A stretch of DNA of 64,000 nt from Paludisphaera soli (GCF_011064595.1 NZ_JAALJI010000003.1:62001-126000); one strand, 5' to 3'; shown: positions 9,174 through 18,615, counted from the stretch's first letter. Notes: a model not told the origin generated them from the sequence alone. Program-made: numbers and translations.

Positions 9174-10714
9174 TAAGCTCTCCCTCGCATGGACTTTGGC
9201 GTGGATCGGTCGCGTCGACGGTCGCCTTCGCCCTAGCCCTCGCCCTCTTGCTCCCCCTCCCCTCGACGGCCGCCGCTCCGCTCGCCGAAGACCAGGGCGG
9301 CGTCGTCCTCGTCCCGACGTCCGGGCCGCTCGTCTCTGTCCGATACCTCTTCGAAGTCGGTTCGAAGGACGACCCCAAGGGCAAGGAGGGGCTCGCCGCC
9401 CTCACGGCGTCCATGGTCGCGCGTGGCGGGACCACGTCCCTCCGTTATGAAGAAGTCCTCGATCGCTTCTTCCCGATGGCCGCGAGCCTGGACGGGGCCT
9501 GTCTCAAAGAGGTCACGATCTTCTCCGGGACCGTCCACCGGGACAACCTCGCTGCATACATCGGACTTTCGACCGAGATGATCGCCTCGCCACGATTCGC
9601 GCCCGAGGATTTCGAGCGGCTTCGCGACGAGGCCCTGGACTACCTGACCAAGACGCTGCGAGGCAACAACGACGAGGCCCTTGGCAAGTGGACGCTCCAG
9701 TCCGCTCTCTACGAGGGGCACCCGTACGGTCGTCCCGACGAAGGGCTCGTCGCCGGGCTCAAGGCGATCACTCTGGACGACGTGAAGTCGTTCCACCGAG
9801 ACCACTTCACTCAAGCCGCACTTCGACTGGGACTCTGCGGGGCCGTGGATCAGGCTACGATCCAGCAGGTTCGCGAGGGGTTGGCCCAGTTGCCCCCCGG
9901 CGAGGTCCGCGCCGAGGCCCTCATCCCGAATGCGGAACCGATCAAGGGCCTGGAAGTGACCATCGTGTCCAAGCCGGCGGAGGCGACGGCGATCTCGCTG
10001 GGATTTCCGCTGTCGATCACCCGCGCCGACGACGATTTCTACGCCCTGGTCGTGGCCAATTCATTCCTCGGCGAGCACCGGACCTTCAATGGCCGGCTGA
10101 TGCGGGATCTTCGAGGGAAACGCGGGCTGAATTACGGCGATTACTCGTACATCGAGGACTTCATCCAGGACGGCCAGTCGACATTCCCGATCCCGAACAA
10201 CCACCGTTCCCGGCAGTATTTCTCGATCTGGATCCGGCCTGTGCCGACCGAGAAGTCGGTCTTCGCCCTCCGCGCGGCCCTTTGGGAGCTGGATCGACTG
10301 GTCGAGAAAGGCATGACCCTCGAAGAGTTTGAAGGCACGCGTTCTTTCCTGCTGAACTACAGCAAGCTGTGGGTGCAGACCCTCTCACGAAGGCTCGGCT
10401 ACGAATTGGAAGGGCGGCTATACGGCAGGAAAGACCTCGTGACCGAGTTGGCCGAGCGCCTACCGAAATTGACGCTGGAGCAAGTCAATGAAGCAGTTCG
10501 CAAGCACTTGAAGGTCGGCGGGATGAAGGTGGCGATGGTCGCAGGCGACGCCGAAGCGCTTCGCGAGCGACTCACGTCCGGAAAGCCTTCACCGATGGTC
10601 TACGACACCGAGGGGACGGCCGACGAGGTCCTCGCCCAGGACAAGGAGATCGAAGTGTTCCCCCTCCGGGACCTCAAGGTGCGGGTCATCCCGGTCGAGA
10701 AGATCTTCGAGTGA
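9170..10714 (+). CDS. M16 family peptidase-like protein, non-catalytic partner
   Basis: 514 aa with a signal peptide (VAFALALALLLPLPSTAAA). It aligns with the M16 fold: the region GKEGLAALTASMVARGG stands where HXXEH would be, so there is no zinc motif. The C-terminal half carries substrate-cradle features (NSFLGEHRTFNGRLMRDLRGKRGLNYG, shortened here to the core GRLMRDLRGKRGLNYG). The start codon overlaps the stop of the catalytic partner. The role is inferred as the structural or substrate-binding half of a heterodimeric periplasmic peptidase. Confidence 0.88.
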   Translation: MISSPSHGLWRGSVASTVAFALALALLLPLPSTAAAPLAEDQGGVVLVPTSGPLVSVRYLFEVGSKDDPKGKEGLAALTASMVARGGTTSLRYEEVLDRFFPMAASLDGACLKEVTIFSGTVHRDNLAAYIGLSTEMIASPRFAPEDFERLRDEALDYLTKTLRGNNDEALGKWTLQSALYEGHPYGRPDEGLVAGLKAITLDDVKSFHRDHFTQAALRLGLCGAVDQATIQQVREGLAQLPPGEVRAEALIPNAEPIKGLEVTIVSKPAEATAISLGFPLSITRADDDFYALVVANSFLGEHRTFNGRLMRDLRGKRGLNYGDYSYIEDFIQDGQSTFPIPNNHRSRQYFSIWIRPVPTEKSVFALRAALWELDRLVEKGMTLEEFEGTRSFLLNYSKLWVQTLSRRLGYELEGRLYGRKDLVTELAERLPKLTLEQVNEAVRKHLKVGGMKVAMVAGDAEALRERLTSGKPSPMVYDTEGTADEVLAQDKEIEVFPLRDLKVRVIPVEKIFE

Positions 10715-10730
10715 GGGCCCCTGGGGGCTG

Positions 10731-11696
10731 TCAGCCGGCGGCGAGCTCGGATCGGGCCGAGTCGGGCTTCGAGGCCCTCTTCCGCGCGAGCGGCTGGTGC
10801 TTCCAGCGACGATGGAGCCAGAGGTACTGGCTCGGGTCCTGGCGGATCAACTCCTCCAGGGCGCTGGTATAACGCTGGGTCAGCAGCCGGGCGTCGTCGG
10901 ACCCGCCGGTGAACTCGGCCGGGTCGATGATCTGGGCGCACCGCATCTCATAGCGGAATCCAGGGCCGACCCGACGAGCCACGCCGACGACCACGGGGGC
11001 GTTGTGCTCGATCGCCAGGAGGGCTATCGCCTTGTGGGTCGACGCCGGCCGGCCGAAGAAGTCGACGAACAACCCGCGCTGGCCGGCGTCCTGATCGGCC
11101 AGCATGGAGAGCGTCTTGTTGGACTCCAGGACCTCGACGATCTGGTCGTAACCGCCGGCCTTGGGGATCATCCGCTGGCCGGTGCTCTCTCGAAATGTCC
11201 TCAGGTAGCGTTCGAGGTACGGGTTGTCGAGCGTCCGCGCTACGGACCATGTGGGGAAGCCGAAGAGCCCGAAGAGGTAACCGGCGACCTCCCAGTTGCC
11301 ATAGTGGCCGGTGAGGAGGATCATCGGCTCGCCGCTGATCATCCGGTCGAGGATCGGCGGATGGCCGACAAGCGTGATGTAGCGCCGGTAGTTCTCCAGG
11401 TTGATGGTCTTCGGCGTGTGGAAGATCTCCATCAGCATCGTGCAAAAATGGCGGTAGACGCCCCGCACGACGGCGTCGCGCTCGGCCTCGCTCATCGCAT
11501 CGCCGTAAGCCAGGCGAAGGTTCTCCAGCCCGACAAGGCGGTGGCGTTTGTCGACCTTGTACAGCGTCCAGCCCAGGAACCGGGCGAGCGCATACGACTG
11601 GGCGATCGTGAGGGACTGGACGAGGAACACCAGGGACCGCACGGCGATGTAGACGAGATAGTCGAGCCAGTGGCGTTGGACCTTGCGGCGGGCCAT
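10731..11696 (-). CDS. LpxL/HtrB-like lysophospholipid (lipid A) acyltransferase
   Basis: 321 aa. AAGGAG precedes the ATG at 11696. The catalytic HX4(D/E) motif of the LpxL family is visible as GHYGNWE (H131, E136). It is followed by the family pattern of an arginine-rich acceptor region (VARTLDNPYLERYLR) and DQDAGQRGLFVDFFG. An N-terminal hydrophobic segment (about 12-35) would anchor it to the inner membrane. It should transfer an acyl chain to a lipid A precursor or another lysolipid, consistent with the outer membrane of Planctomycetota. It converges on the M16 gene with 16 bp between stops. Exact acyl acceptor unknown. Confidence 0.88.
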   Translation of the reverse strand: MARRKVQRHWLDYLVYIAVRSLVFLVQSLTIAQSYALARFLGWTLYKVDKRHRLVGLENLRLAYGDAMSEAERDAVVRGVYRHFCTMLMEIFHTPKTINLENYRRYITLVGHPPILDRMISGEPMILLTGHYGNWEVAGYLFGLFGFPTWSVARTLDNPYLERYLRTFRESTGQRMIPKAGGYDQIVEVLESNKTLSMLADQDAGQRGLFVDFFGRPASTHKAIALLAIEHNAPVVVGVARRVGPGFRYEMRCAQIIDPAEFTGGSDDARLLTQRYTSALEELIRQDPSQYLWLHRRWKHQPLARKRASKPDSARSELAAG

Positions 11697-11787
11697 GTGC
11701 GGTCACTCCTTGACCAGTCGAGCGCGCGGGGAATCTGCGGGGAGTATGGCGCGGAAGCCCCCTCTCGTCAAGGCTCGCCGCACCGGC

Positions 11788-12864
11788 TCAGAACGACGGC
11801 GCGTCGTGCGCCAGGGGGAGTTGGACGGCTCGGCCTTCTCGCGCCGAAAGGTAGATCGCGCGGATGATCTCGACGGACTTGCGGCCCTCTCGGCCGTCGA
11901 CGAACGGGTCTCGACCCTCGTCGATCGACTGTAGGAAGTCGGCGATCTGGTCGCGATGACCGACGTGCGCGATGCCGCGGGGGTCGCTGGCCCCTGAGTT
12001 TCCGGCCGAGCGGCCGGCGATCGCGGCGAGGAGGATGTTGTCGCTCGGGAGCTTCTCCTGGAAGTCCCACAGGGTCACGTCGTCCTGCTCGATCCGGGCC
12101 GAGCCTCGGTCGCCGTGGATCTCGATCCGCTTGGAAAGACCAGGGTACGCGCTCGTCGCCGCCTGGATGACCCCCAGGGCCCCATTCCGGAATCGGACGC
12201 TGGCGACGGCCGTGTCCTCGACCTCGATCCGGACGTGCGCCAGGGTGGCGGTGTGGGCCACGACCGACTCGACGTCGCCCATCATCCAGTACAAAAGGTC
12301 GACGTTGTGGATCGCCTGGTTCATGAGGGCCCCGCCGCCGTCCAACCGCCAGGTCCCTCGCCAGCCGCCGGAGTCGTAGTACTCCTGCGTGCGCCACCAT
12401 TTGACGTGCGTGTCGCCGAGGGTCAACCGGCCGAAGCGTCCGCCCTCGACCGCTTCCTTTAGCCGCCGGTTGGCCGGGGAGAATCGCGACGGGAAGATCG
12501 CACAAAGCCGGACGCCCGCGTCGTCGCAGGCCCGGATGATCGCATCGCAGCGGTCGAGATCGACTTCCAGCGGCTTCTCGACGACGACGTGCTTCCCGGC
12601 CCGGGCCGCTTGCACCGCCGGCTCCATGTGGGCCCCGCTGGGGGTGCACACGCAGACGACGTCGACGTCCGGCTGGCGGAGCATCGCACCGAGATCATCA
12701 TAGAGTTGGCAGTCGCGGCCGGCGAGGCCGGCGATCTTCTCGGCGTTCGTCCGCGACCGGCTGTAGGCGGCGGCGACGCGGGCACCCTCGATCTCGTTGA
12801 TCGCGTGGGTGTGGAACTCCGCGATCATGCCACATCCGATGATTCCAATCCCATGTTCGGCCAT
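11788..12864 (-). CDS. Gfo/Idh/MocA family NAD(P)-dependent oxidoreductase
   Basis: 358 aa. The Rossmann dinucleotide motif GIGIIGCGMIAEFH is at the N-terminus. The conserved EKPLEVD (catalytic Lys of the EKP motif) lies near residue 97, and the C-terminal alpha/beta domain contains GGWRGTWRLDGGGALMNQAIHNVDLLYW, cited here by its core DGGGALMNQAIHNVDLL. The ATG at 12864 is preferred to a GTG nine bases upstream because the Rossmann strand begins right after it. Family members oxidise or epimerise sugars and inositols; the substrate cannot be read from sequence. It lies 61 bp downstream of tyrS on the same strand and may be read through from it. Confidence 0.9.
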   Translation of the reverse strand: MAEHGIGIIGCGMIAEFHTHAINEIEGARVAAAYSRSRTNAEKIAGLAGRDCQLYDDLGAMLRQPDVDVVCVCTPSGAHMEPAVQAARAGKHVVVEKPLEVDLDRCDAIIRACDDAGVRLCAIFPSRFSPANRRLKEAVEGGRFGRLTLGDTHVKWWRTQEYYDSGGWRGTWRLDGGGALMNQAIHNVDLLYWMMGDVESVVAHTATLAHVRIEVEDTAVASVRFRNGALGVIQAATSAYPGLSKRIEIHGDRGSARIEQDDVTLWDFQEKLPSDNILLAAIAGRSAGNSGASDPRGIAHVGHRDQIADFLQSIDEGRDPFVDGREGRKSVEIIRAIYLSAREGRAVQLPLAHDAPSF

Positions 12865-12925
12865 GCAGTCCACCCGGGGCTGGAGACGATCAAGGCGGGG
12901 AAGGCGACCGAGTCGCTCCTTCAGT

Positions 12926-14170
12926 TCAGACGAGGCGGATCTCGGCGATTTTCCGCTTCCCGACCCGCACGACGAGGCCGTCGCTCACGTAGACGAGGGC
13001 CCTCGGGTCGGAGACCGTCTCGCGGCGCGGGCCCACGTTGAAGCCGCCCCCCTCGATCACACGCCGGGCGTTCGACGTGCTCGACTCGAAGCCGATCTCC
13101 TTGATGAGGCTGGGGGCCGCGATCCGCCCTTCCGCGTCGAGTTTGTCGGCCGTGAGGTAGGCGATGGGGATCTCCACCGGATCCTCGCCCGACGCGCGGC
13201 GACGGAACGCGGCGGCCGCCTGCTCGGCGGCCTCGGCGTCGTGATACTGCGAGACCACGGCCTTGCCGAGCACCTCCTTGGCGTCCCTCGGGTTGGACCC
13301 GGGGGCGAGGAGCGCCTTGACCTCCTCGGCCGGAAGGTCCGTAAGCAGGGTGAAATACTGCGCCATCGGCTCGTCGGGCACGCTCATGATCTTGCCGAAC
13401 ATGTCCTCGGCCGAATCCGCCACGCCGATATAATTCCCCAGGCTCTTGCCCATCCGGCGGACGCCATCGGTCCCCACCAGGATGGGCATGGTCATGGCCA
13501 CTTGCGGCTCCTGGCTGCGGAGGGGCTGGAGCTGCCGGGCCACCATCAGGCTGAAGAGCTGCTCCGTCCCACCAAGCTCCACGTCGGCGCGAATTTCGGC
13601 CGAGTCCCAGCCTTGCATCAAGGGGTACATACACTCGTGGAGATAGACGGGCTTCTCCTCGGCGATCCGCTTGGCGAAGTCCTCGCGGGCCGAGATCTGG
13701 CCCAGGGTCATCCGCCGCATGAGGTCCAGTACGTCCAGGAACGACCACTTCCCGAACCAGTCGCCGTTATGGTGGACCTCGGCGCGTTCGAGGTCGATGA
13801 TCCGCCCGACCTGCTTGAGATAATCCCGAGCGTTCGCATCGACCTGGTCCTTGGTGAGGGCGTCGCGGGTCTTGTCGCGACCCGAAGGATCCCCCACCAT
13901 CGCCGTGTAGTCCCCGATGATGATCACCGCGGTGTGCCCAAGCTCCTGAAACTGCCTGAGCTTGCGCAGGGGCACGGTGTGGCCCAGGTGGACGTCGATG
14001 CCGGTGGGGTCGATGCCGTACTTGACCCGGAGTGGCCGGTTCTCGCGGACCGAGCGTTCCAGCTTCTTGAGGAAGTCGGCCTCGGGGACGATCTGCTCGA
14101 CCCCCCTGCGGAGGATTTCCAGTTGGCTTGCGACGTCCAGCATCGGTTCGTTGGGCTCCTGAGAGATCAT
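12926..14170 (-). CDS. tyrS: Tyrosyl-tRNA synthetase
   Basis: 414 aa class Ic synthetase that charges tRNA-Tyr. The HIGH-type motif is HLGH (61-64), preceded by VKYGIDPTG. The KMSKS-type loop reads RRMGKSLGN, a tolerated variant. The tyrosine/ATP pocket segment GDYTAMVGDPSGRDKTR is intact. A C-terminal S4 RNA-binding domain ends the protein (FNVGPRRETVSDPRALVYVSDGLVVRVGKRK region). Length is normal for the shorter TyrRS subtype. The ATG at 14170 is divergent from the CPBP protease gene (149 bp apart). Confidence 0.96.
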   Translation of the reverse strand: MISQEPNEPMLDVASQLEILRRGVEQIVPEADFLKKLERSVRENRPLRVKYGIDPTGIDVHLGHTVPLRKLRQFQELGHTAVIIIGDYTAMVGDPSGRDKTRDALTKDQVDANARDYLKQVGRIIDLERAEVHHNGDWFGKWSFLDVLDLMRRMTLGQISAREDFAKRIAEEKPVYLHECMYPLMQGWDSAEIRADVELGGTEQLFSLMVARQLQPLRSQEPQVAMTMPILVGTDGVRRMGKSLGNYIGVADSAEDMFGKIMSVPDEPMAQYFTLLTDLPAEEVKALLAPGSNPRDAKEVLGKAVVSQYHDAEAAEQAAAAFRRRASGEDPVEIPIAYLTADKLDAEGRIAAPSLIKEIGFESSTSNARRVIEGGGFNVGPRRETVSDPRALVYVSDGLVVRVGKRKIAEIRLV

Positions 14171-14319
14171 CGACGTCTCGCGGCGGCGTCGAAAGCGATT
14201 CGCCGATTCTAGGGACCCAGGTCCGACTTCTCAAGGTGGCCGGAGCCGCGGCGGCTTGCTACGATCGCGGGTAACCCTCTCCATCCCGACGACGCCCCCC
14301 CTTCCCGCCGCGAGGTTCC

Positions 14320-15489
14320 ATGCCGCCCGTGTCGATCCTGGAGTTCCTGCTCTTCTTCGTCTCCTTACTCCTGGAAGCGGCCCTGATCGGCATGGTCGTC
14401 GCCTGGGGATGGGCTCTCCAAAGGCTCGTCCGCGGACTTCCCGTACTCCCGGAGGACGCCTTCCTAACGCTTCCCATGGCGCGGTGGGGCCTGGGGACGG
14501 TCCTCCTCGTGGTCCTGCTGCACGTAGGAGCCGGGAGCGCGGCTGGGGTGGCCTGTCGCGAGCTTTTCGGGATCGATCTCGGGCAACTCGTCGCCCGAGA
14601 GAAGCCTCCGGTTCCGATCCACGACGTCGGGGCGGAGCCCGCCGCAAGAAACGCGGAAGGCCCGGATGCTCGACGGTCGTCGGCGTCGGCCCGACAGCTC
14701 ATGATCTGGAACGCGAGCTACAACGCACTTTTCCTTATGGCATTTCCCTGGTTCTTCCGGCGCGCCTCGGGCGCCGACGCGAAGGAACTCGGGCTGAGCC
14801 TGGAACGCTGGCCCGAACAACTGCGCCTGGGCGTCGTCGCCGGATTGATCGCCGCCCCGTTGATTTACGCGATCCAGTTCCTGTCGCTCACGATCTTCGA
14901 AGTCAACGCCCATCCGATCGAGCAGATGCTGCAGGAAGGCTTCGACGGCGGTCTGGCGATGCTCGCCCTCGTCTCGACCGTCGTCCTGGCGCCGCTGACC
15001 GAAGAGCTCATGTTTCGAGGCGTCCTGCAAGGCTGGTTGACGCGGGCCTGGTCGACCCTCACCGCGCATCCCTCCCGCACCTCCCCGCCAGGGGGCGCGG
15101 GCTCGATGCCGCCGCAAGATCAAGTCGGGCCGCCGACGTCCGCCGCCCGCCCCGGCGAGGGCTCTGGCTCGCGTCCGGTCGCTGCTCCCAATCGCATCTG
15201 CTGGCCTGCCGTGGTCGTGACCTCATGCCTATTCGCCGCCCTCCACGGGCCGCAATGGCCCGCGCCGATCGCCCTGTTCTTCTTCTCGATGATCATGGGA
15301 GCGCTTTATCAGCACTCGGGGAGCCTGATCGCGTCGATCGCCATCCACGGGCTGTTCAACGGCTGCAGCACTCTGCTGCTGCTGACGCAACAGCTCGCCC
15401 GCTCCGTCCAACAGCCCGACGTCGAGGTCGGAGCGGCCGTCGGTGGCGTCGCCGCGATCTGGGACGTCCTCCTTCAGATCTCGAGATAA
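14320..15489 (+). CDS. CPBP family intramembrane glutamic protease
   Basis: 389 aa with several transmembrane helices. The CAAX-protease/bacteriocin-processing motifs are all present: motif 1 EExxxR as TEELMFRG (E228, E229, R233), motif 2 FAALHGPQWP (H309) and motif 3 IHGLFNG (H343, N347). A soluble loop of about 45 residues rich in Pro/Ala/Ser separates the first helices from the core, and another low-complexity loop (about 252-285) interrupts the region between motifs 1 and 2. Family members cleave within the membrane or process prenylated or secreted peptides. Substrate unknown. Confidence 0.9.
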   Translation: MPPVSILEFLLFFVSLLLEAALIGMVVAWGWALQRLVRGLPVLPEDAFLTLPMARWGLGTVLLVVLLHVGAGSAAGVACRELFGIDLGQLVAREKPPVPIHDVGAEPAARNAEGPDARRSSASARQLMIWNASYNALFLMAFPWFFRRASGADAKELGLSLERWPEQLRLGVVAGLIAAPLIYAIQFLSLTIFEVNAHPIEQMLQEGFDGGLAMLALVSTVVLAPLTEELMFRGVLQGWLTRAWSTLTAHPSRTSPPGGAGSMPPQDQVGPPTSAARPGEGSGSRPVAAPNRICWPAVVVTSCLFAALHGPQWPAPIALFFFSMIMGALYQHSGSLIASIAIHGLFNGCSTLLLLTQQLARSVQQPDVEVGAAVGGVAAIWDVLLQISR

Positions 15490-15573
15490 GCGATCGGAAA
15501 ACGTCGCTTTGAATAAGGTTGACGCGTCGTCTCGGAAAAGCGTAAAGCAATCGGCTATTTTCCTGGACGAGCT

Positions 15574-15690
15574 ATGGGCGGGCTGATAGATTTCCTGAGA
15601 GATGACTCCGTCGGTCGGATGAACATTCTCCGACAGGTCGACGCCGAGAGCCGGCTCAACTCGCCGCGTAATCCCTGGCTGAAGAAATAG
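15574..15690 (+). CDS. Possible 38-aa small protein
   Basis: An ATG at 15574 opens a 38-codon frame ending with TAG at 15690 (MGGLIDFLRDDSVGRM ... NPWLKK). The product is amphipathic and charged and is not recognised. GC at third positions is above random but below neighbouring genes, and the ribosome-binding site is weak (GGACGAG). The rest of 15490-15920 shows nothing else. Kept as a low-confidence candidate. Confidence 0.25.
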   Translation: MGGLIDFLRDDSVGRMNILRQVDAESRLNSPRNPWLKK

Positions 15691-15920
15691 CCAGGTCCGT
15701 CCGATTGTGATAGGGTGCGCCGACGGGAAGCCCGACGCGGGCTTCGCCCTGTCGGACGCCTGTGTCGCAACCGGGGACGGACGAGGTATGGACCGACTCG
15801 GTCATCCGGCTAGGGAAAGCGACGTCGCGCGGGATTCGGGTCCTTCGCGGCCCAAGGGAGTGGTGGAGCGTCAGCCCGAGGTTCCCGGGCGGCGTTTCTC
15901 CTATCGGGAGAGCTGATTCG

Positions 15921-16118
15921 ATGAGCGACGAGAACGTCAAGAAGGCCACTTCCACGCCGGCCGGTTTCGAGTGGGCGGGTGCCGTGGCCCGCGTCCGCCG
16001 GGGCGGGAAGTCGGTCCGCGCGGGTCGCCGGGCCGCCCTGCTGGGCGCCCTGACCGCCGCCTACGCGAACTCCTCCCGGGGCGGTCGAGCCTCGGATCGC
16101 ACCGCGAACGGCCGTTGA
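15921..16118 (+). CDS. Small Arg/Ala-rich hypothetical protein
   Basis: 65 aa from an ATG at 15921 preceded by GGGAG with 8-base spacing. Third-position GC is as high as in the flanking genes, supporting real coding. The product is basic (ARVRRGGKSVRAGRRAALLGAL) with no known domain. It lies upstream of the debranching enzyme on the same strand. Between its stop and that gene lies a run of eight T residues (16255-16262), striking for this genome, which could end its transcript. Function unknown. Confidence 0.45.
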   Translation: MSDENVKKATSTPAGFEWAGAVARVRRGGKSVRAGRRAALLGALTAAYANSSRGGRASDRTANGR

Positions 16119-16326
16119 TTTCATCTGACGAAGCCTCCGGCGTCGAGTCTCTTCCTGGCTCCGCCGATCTGGTTTCGCTTGAATTTCGACTCCTGCCGTC
16201 GGTTTGATCGCCGGACCCTCTCCCCGACACGTCGTCGGGTGGCGTGGTTCGGCCTTTTTTTTGACCCGAAGGCGGCCGGCCCGCGATCCTCCGCCGTCGC
16301 CGCTTCCTTCCCAAGGACAACACGCC

Positions 16327-18435
16327 ATCTCTGGGTTCATCTCGGGCGAGTCCGTCGAGGCCGAGTATCTCTTCCGCGACTGCGTCCTGACCGTGAAGCG
16401 GGGCCGTCCCCTCCCCCTGGGGGCGATCACCGAGACCAGCGGGGTGAACTTCGCCGTGGTCTGCCGCCACGCCACAGCGGTCTGGTTGGTCCTGGGCGAT
16501 CCCCTGACGGTCGGTTTCGAGACTGAGGTCCAGCTTGATGCGCGACTGAATCGGACGGGCGACCACTGGCACGTCCGCATCGACGGGCTCCCCGACGAAT
16601 TCTGCTATGGGTACCGCGTGGAAGGTCCCCAAGGGAACGGCTTCCGTTTCGATCCGACGATCATCCTGCTCGATCCTTACGCCCGCGCCGTTTCTTGCTC
16701 CGGTCGTTGGGGGGAGCCGTCGCCAACGCCCCGCCGCAGCCTCGTCAACGAGGCGATGACCGAACGCGAGCCGGTGGTCGGGCCCGGAACGCCCCTCGAG
16801 GACACGATCATTTATGAGCTTCACGTCCGGGGCTATACCATCGATCCCAGCTCCGGCGTCCGCCATCCCGGGACCTTCGCCGGTCTGGCGGAGAAGATCG
16901 ACTACCTCCACGACCTCGGTGTGACGGCCGTCGAACTGCTGCCGGTCGACGAGTTTGATGAGACCGACTGCGCCTACGTCAATCCCCTGACCGGAGAGCG
17001 ACTGCTTAACTTCTGGGGCTACAACACGATCGCTTTCTCGGCGCCCAAGACGACCTACGCGGTCAGGTCGGGGCGATTGGAGCCCTGGGAAGAGTTCGGC
17101 GCGATGGTCGACGCGTTCCACAAGCGTGGGATCGAAGTCTACCTGGACATTGTGTTCAACCACACTGCGGAGTCCGACGACGACGGACCCACGTACAGCT
17201 TCCGAGGGTTCGACAACCCGCTCTATTACATCCTCGACGAGCGGGGGAGGTACCTCAACTTCACGGGATGCGGGAACAGCTTCAACACCGACCACCCGGT
17301 CGTCCGCAACTTTCTCCTGGCATGTCTGCGGAACTGGGTGGCCGAGGCCGGGGTGGACGGCTTCCGCTTCGACCTGGCCTCCGTCCTGGGACGTGACCGT
17401 CGCGGTGAGGTCCTCCTCAACCCGCCGACGATCAACCGAATCTCGGAGGACTCGCTTCTCTACGGGACTAAACTCATCGCTGAGCCCTGGGATGCGGGCG
17501 GGCTCTATCAGGTCGGCACGTTCCCCGGCGGCGGTCGATGGTCGGATTGGAACGGGCGCTACCGCGACGACGTGCGGCGGTTCTGGCGCGGAGAGCCCGG
17601 GATGACTTCGGAGCTGGCCACGCGGCTCTGCGGCAGCGACGATCTGTATTCAGGTCGAGGCCCGCTGCATTCCGTCAACTTCATCTCCTGCCACGACGGA
17701 TTCACGCTCCACGACCTCGTCTCTTACGACCACAAGCACAACGAGGCGAACGGCGAGGGCAACCGCGACGGCAACAACGCCAACTACAGCTGGAACTGCG
17801 GGATCGAGGGGCCGACCTCCGATCCGGAAATCCTGGCTCTGCGGATGCGGCAGGCCCGCAACCTGATGGCCACACTGCTGATTTCGCAAGGGATCCCCAT
17901 GATCCTCGGGGGTGACGAGTTCCTCCGGACGCAGAAGGGGAACAACAACGCCTGGTGCCAGGACAACGCCGTGAGCTGGGTGGACTGGTCGCTGGCGGAA
18001 TCGCACGGCGACTTCCTACGTTTCGTCCGGGAGATGATCGCTCTGCGCAAGGCGCACCCGGTCTTTCGACGACGGAATTTCTTCGAGGGAGCGGCTTCGG
18101 TCGGGCCCCCCGACATCCTTTGGCACGGCGTCATGCCAGTGCAGCCCGACTTCTCGTCGACCTCACGGAGCCTGGCTTTCGCGTTGGACGGACGTCAGTG
18201 CAATCGACCGGGCGTGATCGATCGGGATTTCTATGTGGCGATGAATGCCGACGATGTCGCCCTGGAGTTTCGAATTCCGGCCGCTCCGACTGGCCGCCGC
18301 TGGCGTCGGGTGGTGGACACCTCACTGAGTCCGCCCCACGACATCAGTCCGGTGGACGACGGCCCGGAGATCGGTGTGATGTCGAGCTACTGCGTCGGGC
18401 CTCGCTCGCTCATCATCCTCGCGTCTCAGGCTTGA
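16327..18435 (+). CDS. glgX: Glycogen debranching enzyme (GlgX/isoamylase, GH13)
   Basis: About 702 aa. It hydrolyses alpha-1,6 branches of glycogen or maltodextrins. An N-terminal CBM48-type beta-sandwich (about 20-120) precedes the GH13 barrel. Catalytic residues are D349 in GFRFDLAS (nucleophile), E386 in IAEPWD (acid/base) and D457 in SCHDGFTL. The GlgX/TreX signature EPWDAGGLYQVGTFPGG is present. The start is uncertain. Coding bias begins near an ATC at 16327 that has AAGGA nine bases upstream; the nearest canonical in-frame starts are TTG 16204 and GTG 16393, neither with a clear ribosome-binding site. No other glycogen genes are adjacent. Confidence 0.92.
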   Translation: MSGFISGESVEAEYLFRDCVLTVKRGRPLPLGAITETSGVNFAVVCRHATAVWLVLGDPLTVGFETEVQLDARLNRTGDHWHVRIDGLPDEFCYGYRVEGPQGNGFRFDPTIILLDPYARAVSCSGRWGEPSPTPRRSLVNEAMTEREPVVGPGTPLEDTIIYELHVRGYTIDPSSGVRHPGTFAGLAEKIDYLHDLGVTAVELLPVDEFDETDCAYVNPLTGERLLNFWGYNTIAFSAPKTTYAVRSGRLEPWEEFGAMVDAFHKRGIEVYLDIVFNHTAESDDDGPTYSFRGFDNPLYYILDERGRYLNFTGCGNSFNTDHPVVRNFLLACLRNWVAEAGVDGFRFDLASVLGRDRRGEVLLNPPTINRISEDSLLYGTKLIAEPWDAGGLYQVGTFPGGGRWSDWNGRYRDDVRRFWRGEPGMTSELATRLCGSDDLYSGRGPLHSVNFISCHDGFTLHDLVSYDHKHNEANGEGNRDGNNANYSWNCGIEGPTSDPEILALRMRQARNLMATLLISQGIPMILGGDEFLRTQKGNNNAWCQDNAVSWVDWSLAESHGDFLRFVREMIALRKAHPVFRRRNFFEGAASVGPPDILWHGVMPVQPDFSSTSRSLAFALDGRQCNRPGVIDRDFYVAMNADDVALEFRIPAAPTGRRWRRVVDTSLSPPHDISPVDDGPEIGVMSSYCVGPRSLIILASQA

Positions 18436-18542
18436 GGCCTCGATCGTGAAGCGAACGCGCAGGAGGTTTTGGGCACGGCCACTCCCTGATCCGGAGGAGC
18501 GCCGCCGCGACGAAGTGGTATGTGGCGGGTTATCCGCCTCAG

Positions 18543-18615
18543 CTCCCCGACAAGGACTCGAACCTTGAACCTAGCGGTTAACAGCCGCTCGCTCTACCGA
18601 TTGAGCTATCGGGGA
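18543..18615 (-). tRNA. tRNA-Asn (GTT), copy 1
   Basis: 73 nt on the minus strand with a full cloverleaf. The 7-bp acceptor stem is TCCCCGA/TCGGGGA, the D-arm GCTCAATCGGTAGAGC and the anticodon loop CTGTTAA gives GTT. The T-arm carries GGTTCGAGTCC, and the discriminator is G as expected for Asn. CCA is not encoded. Confidence 0.97.
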
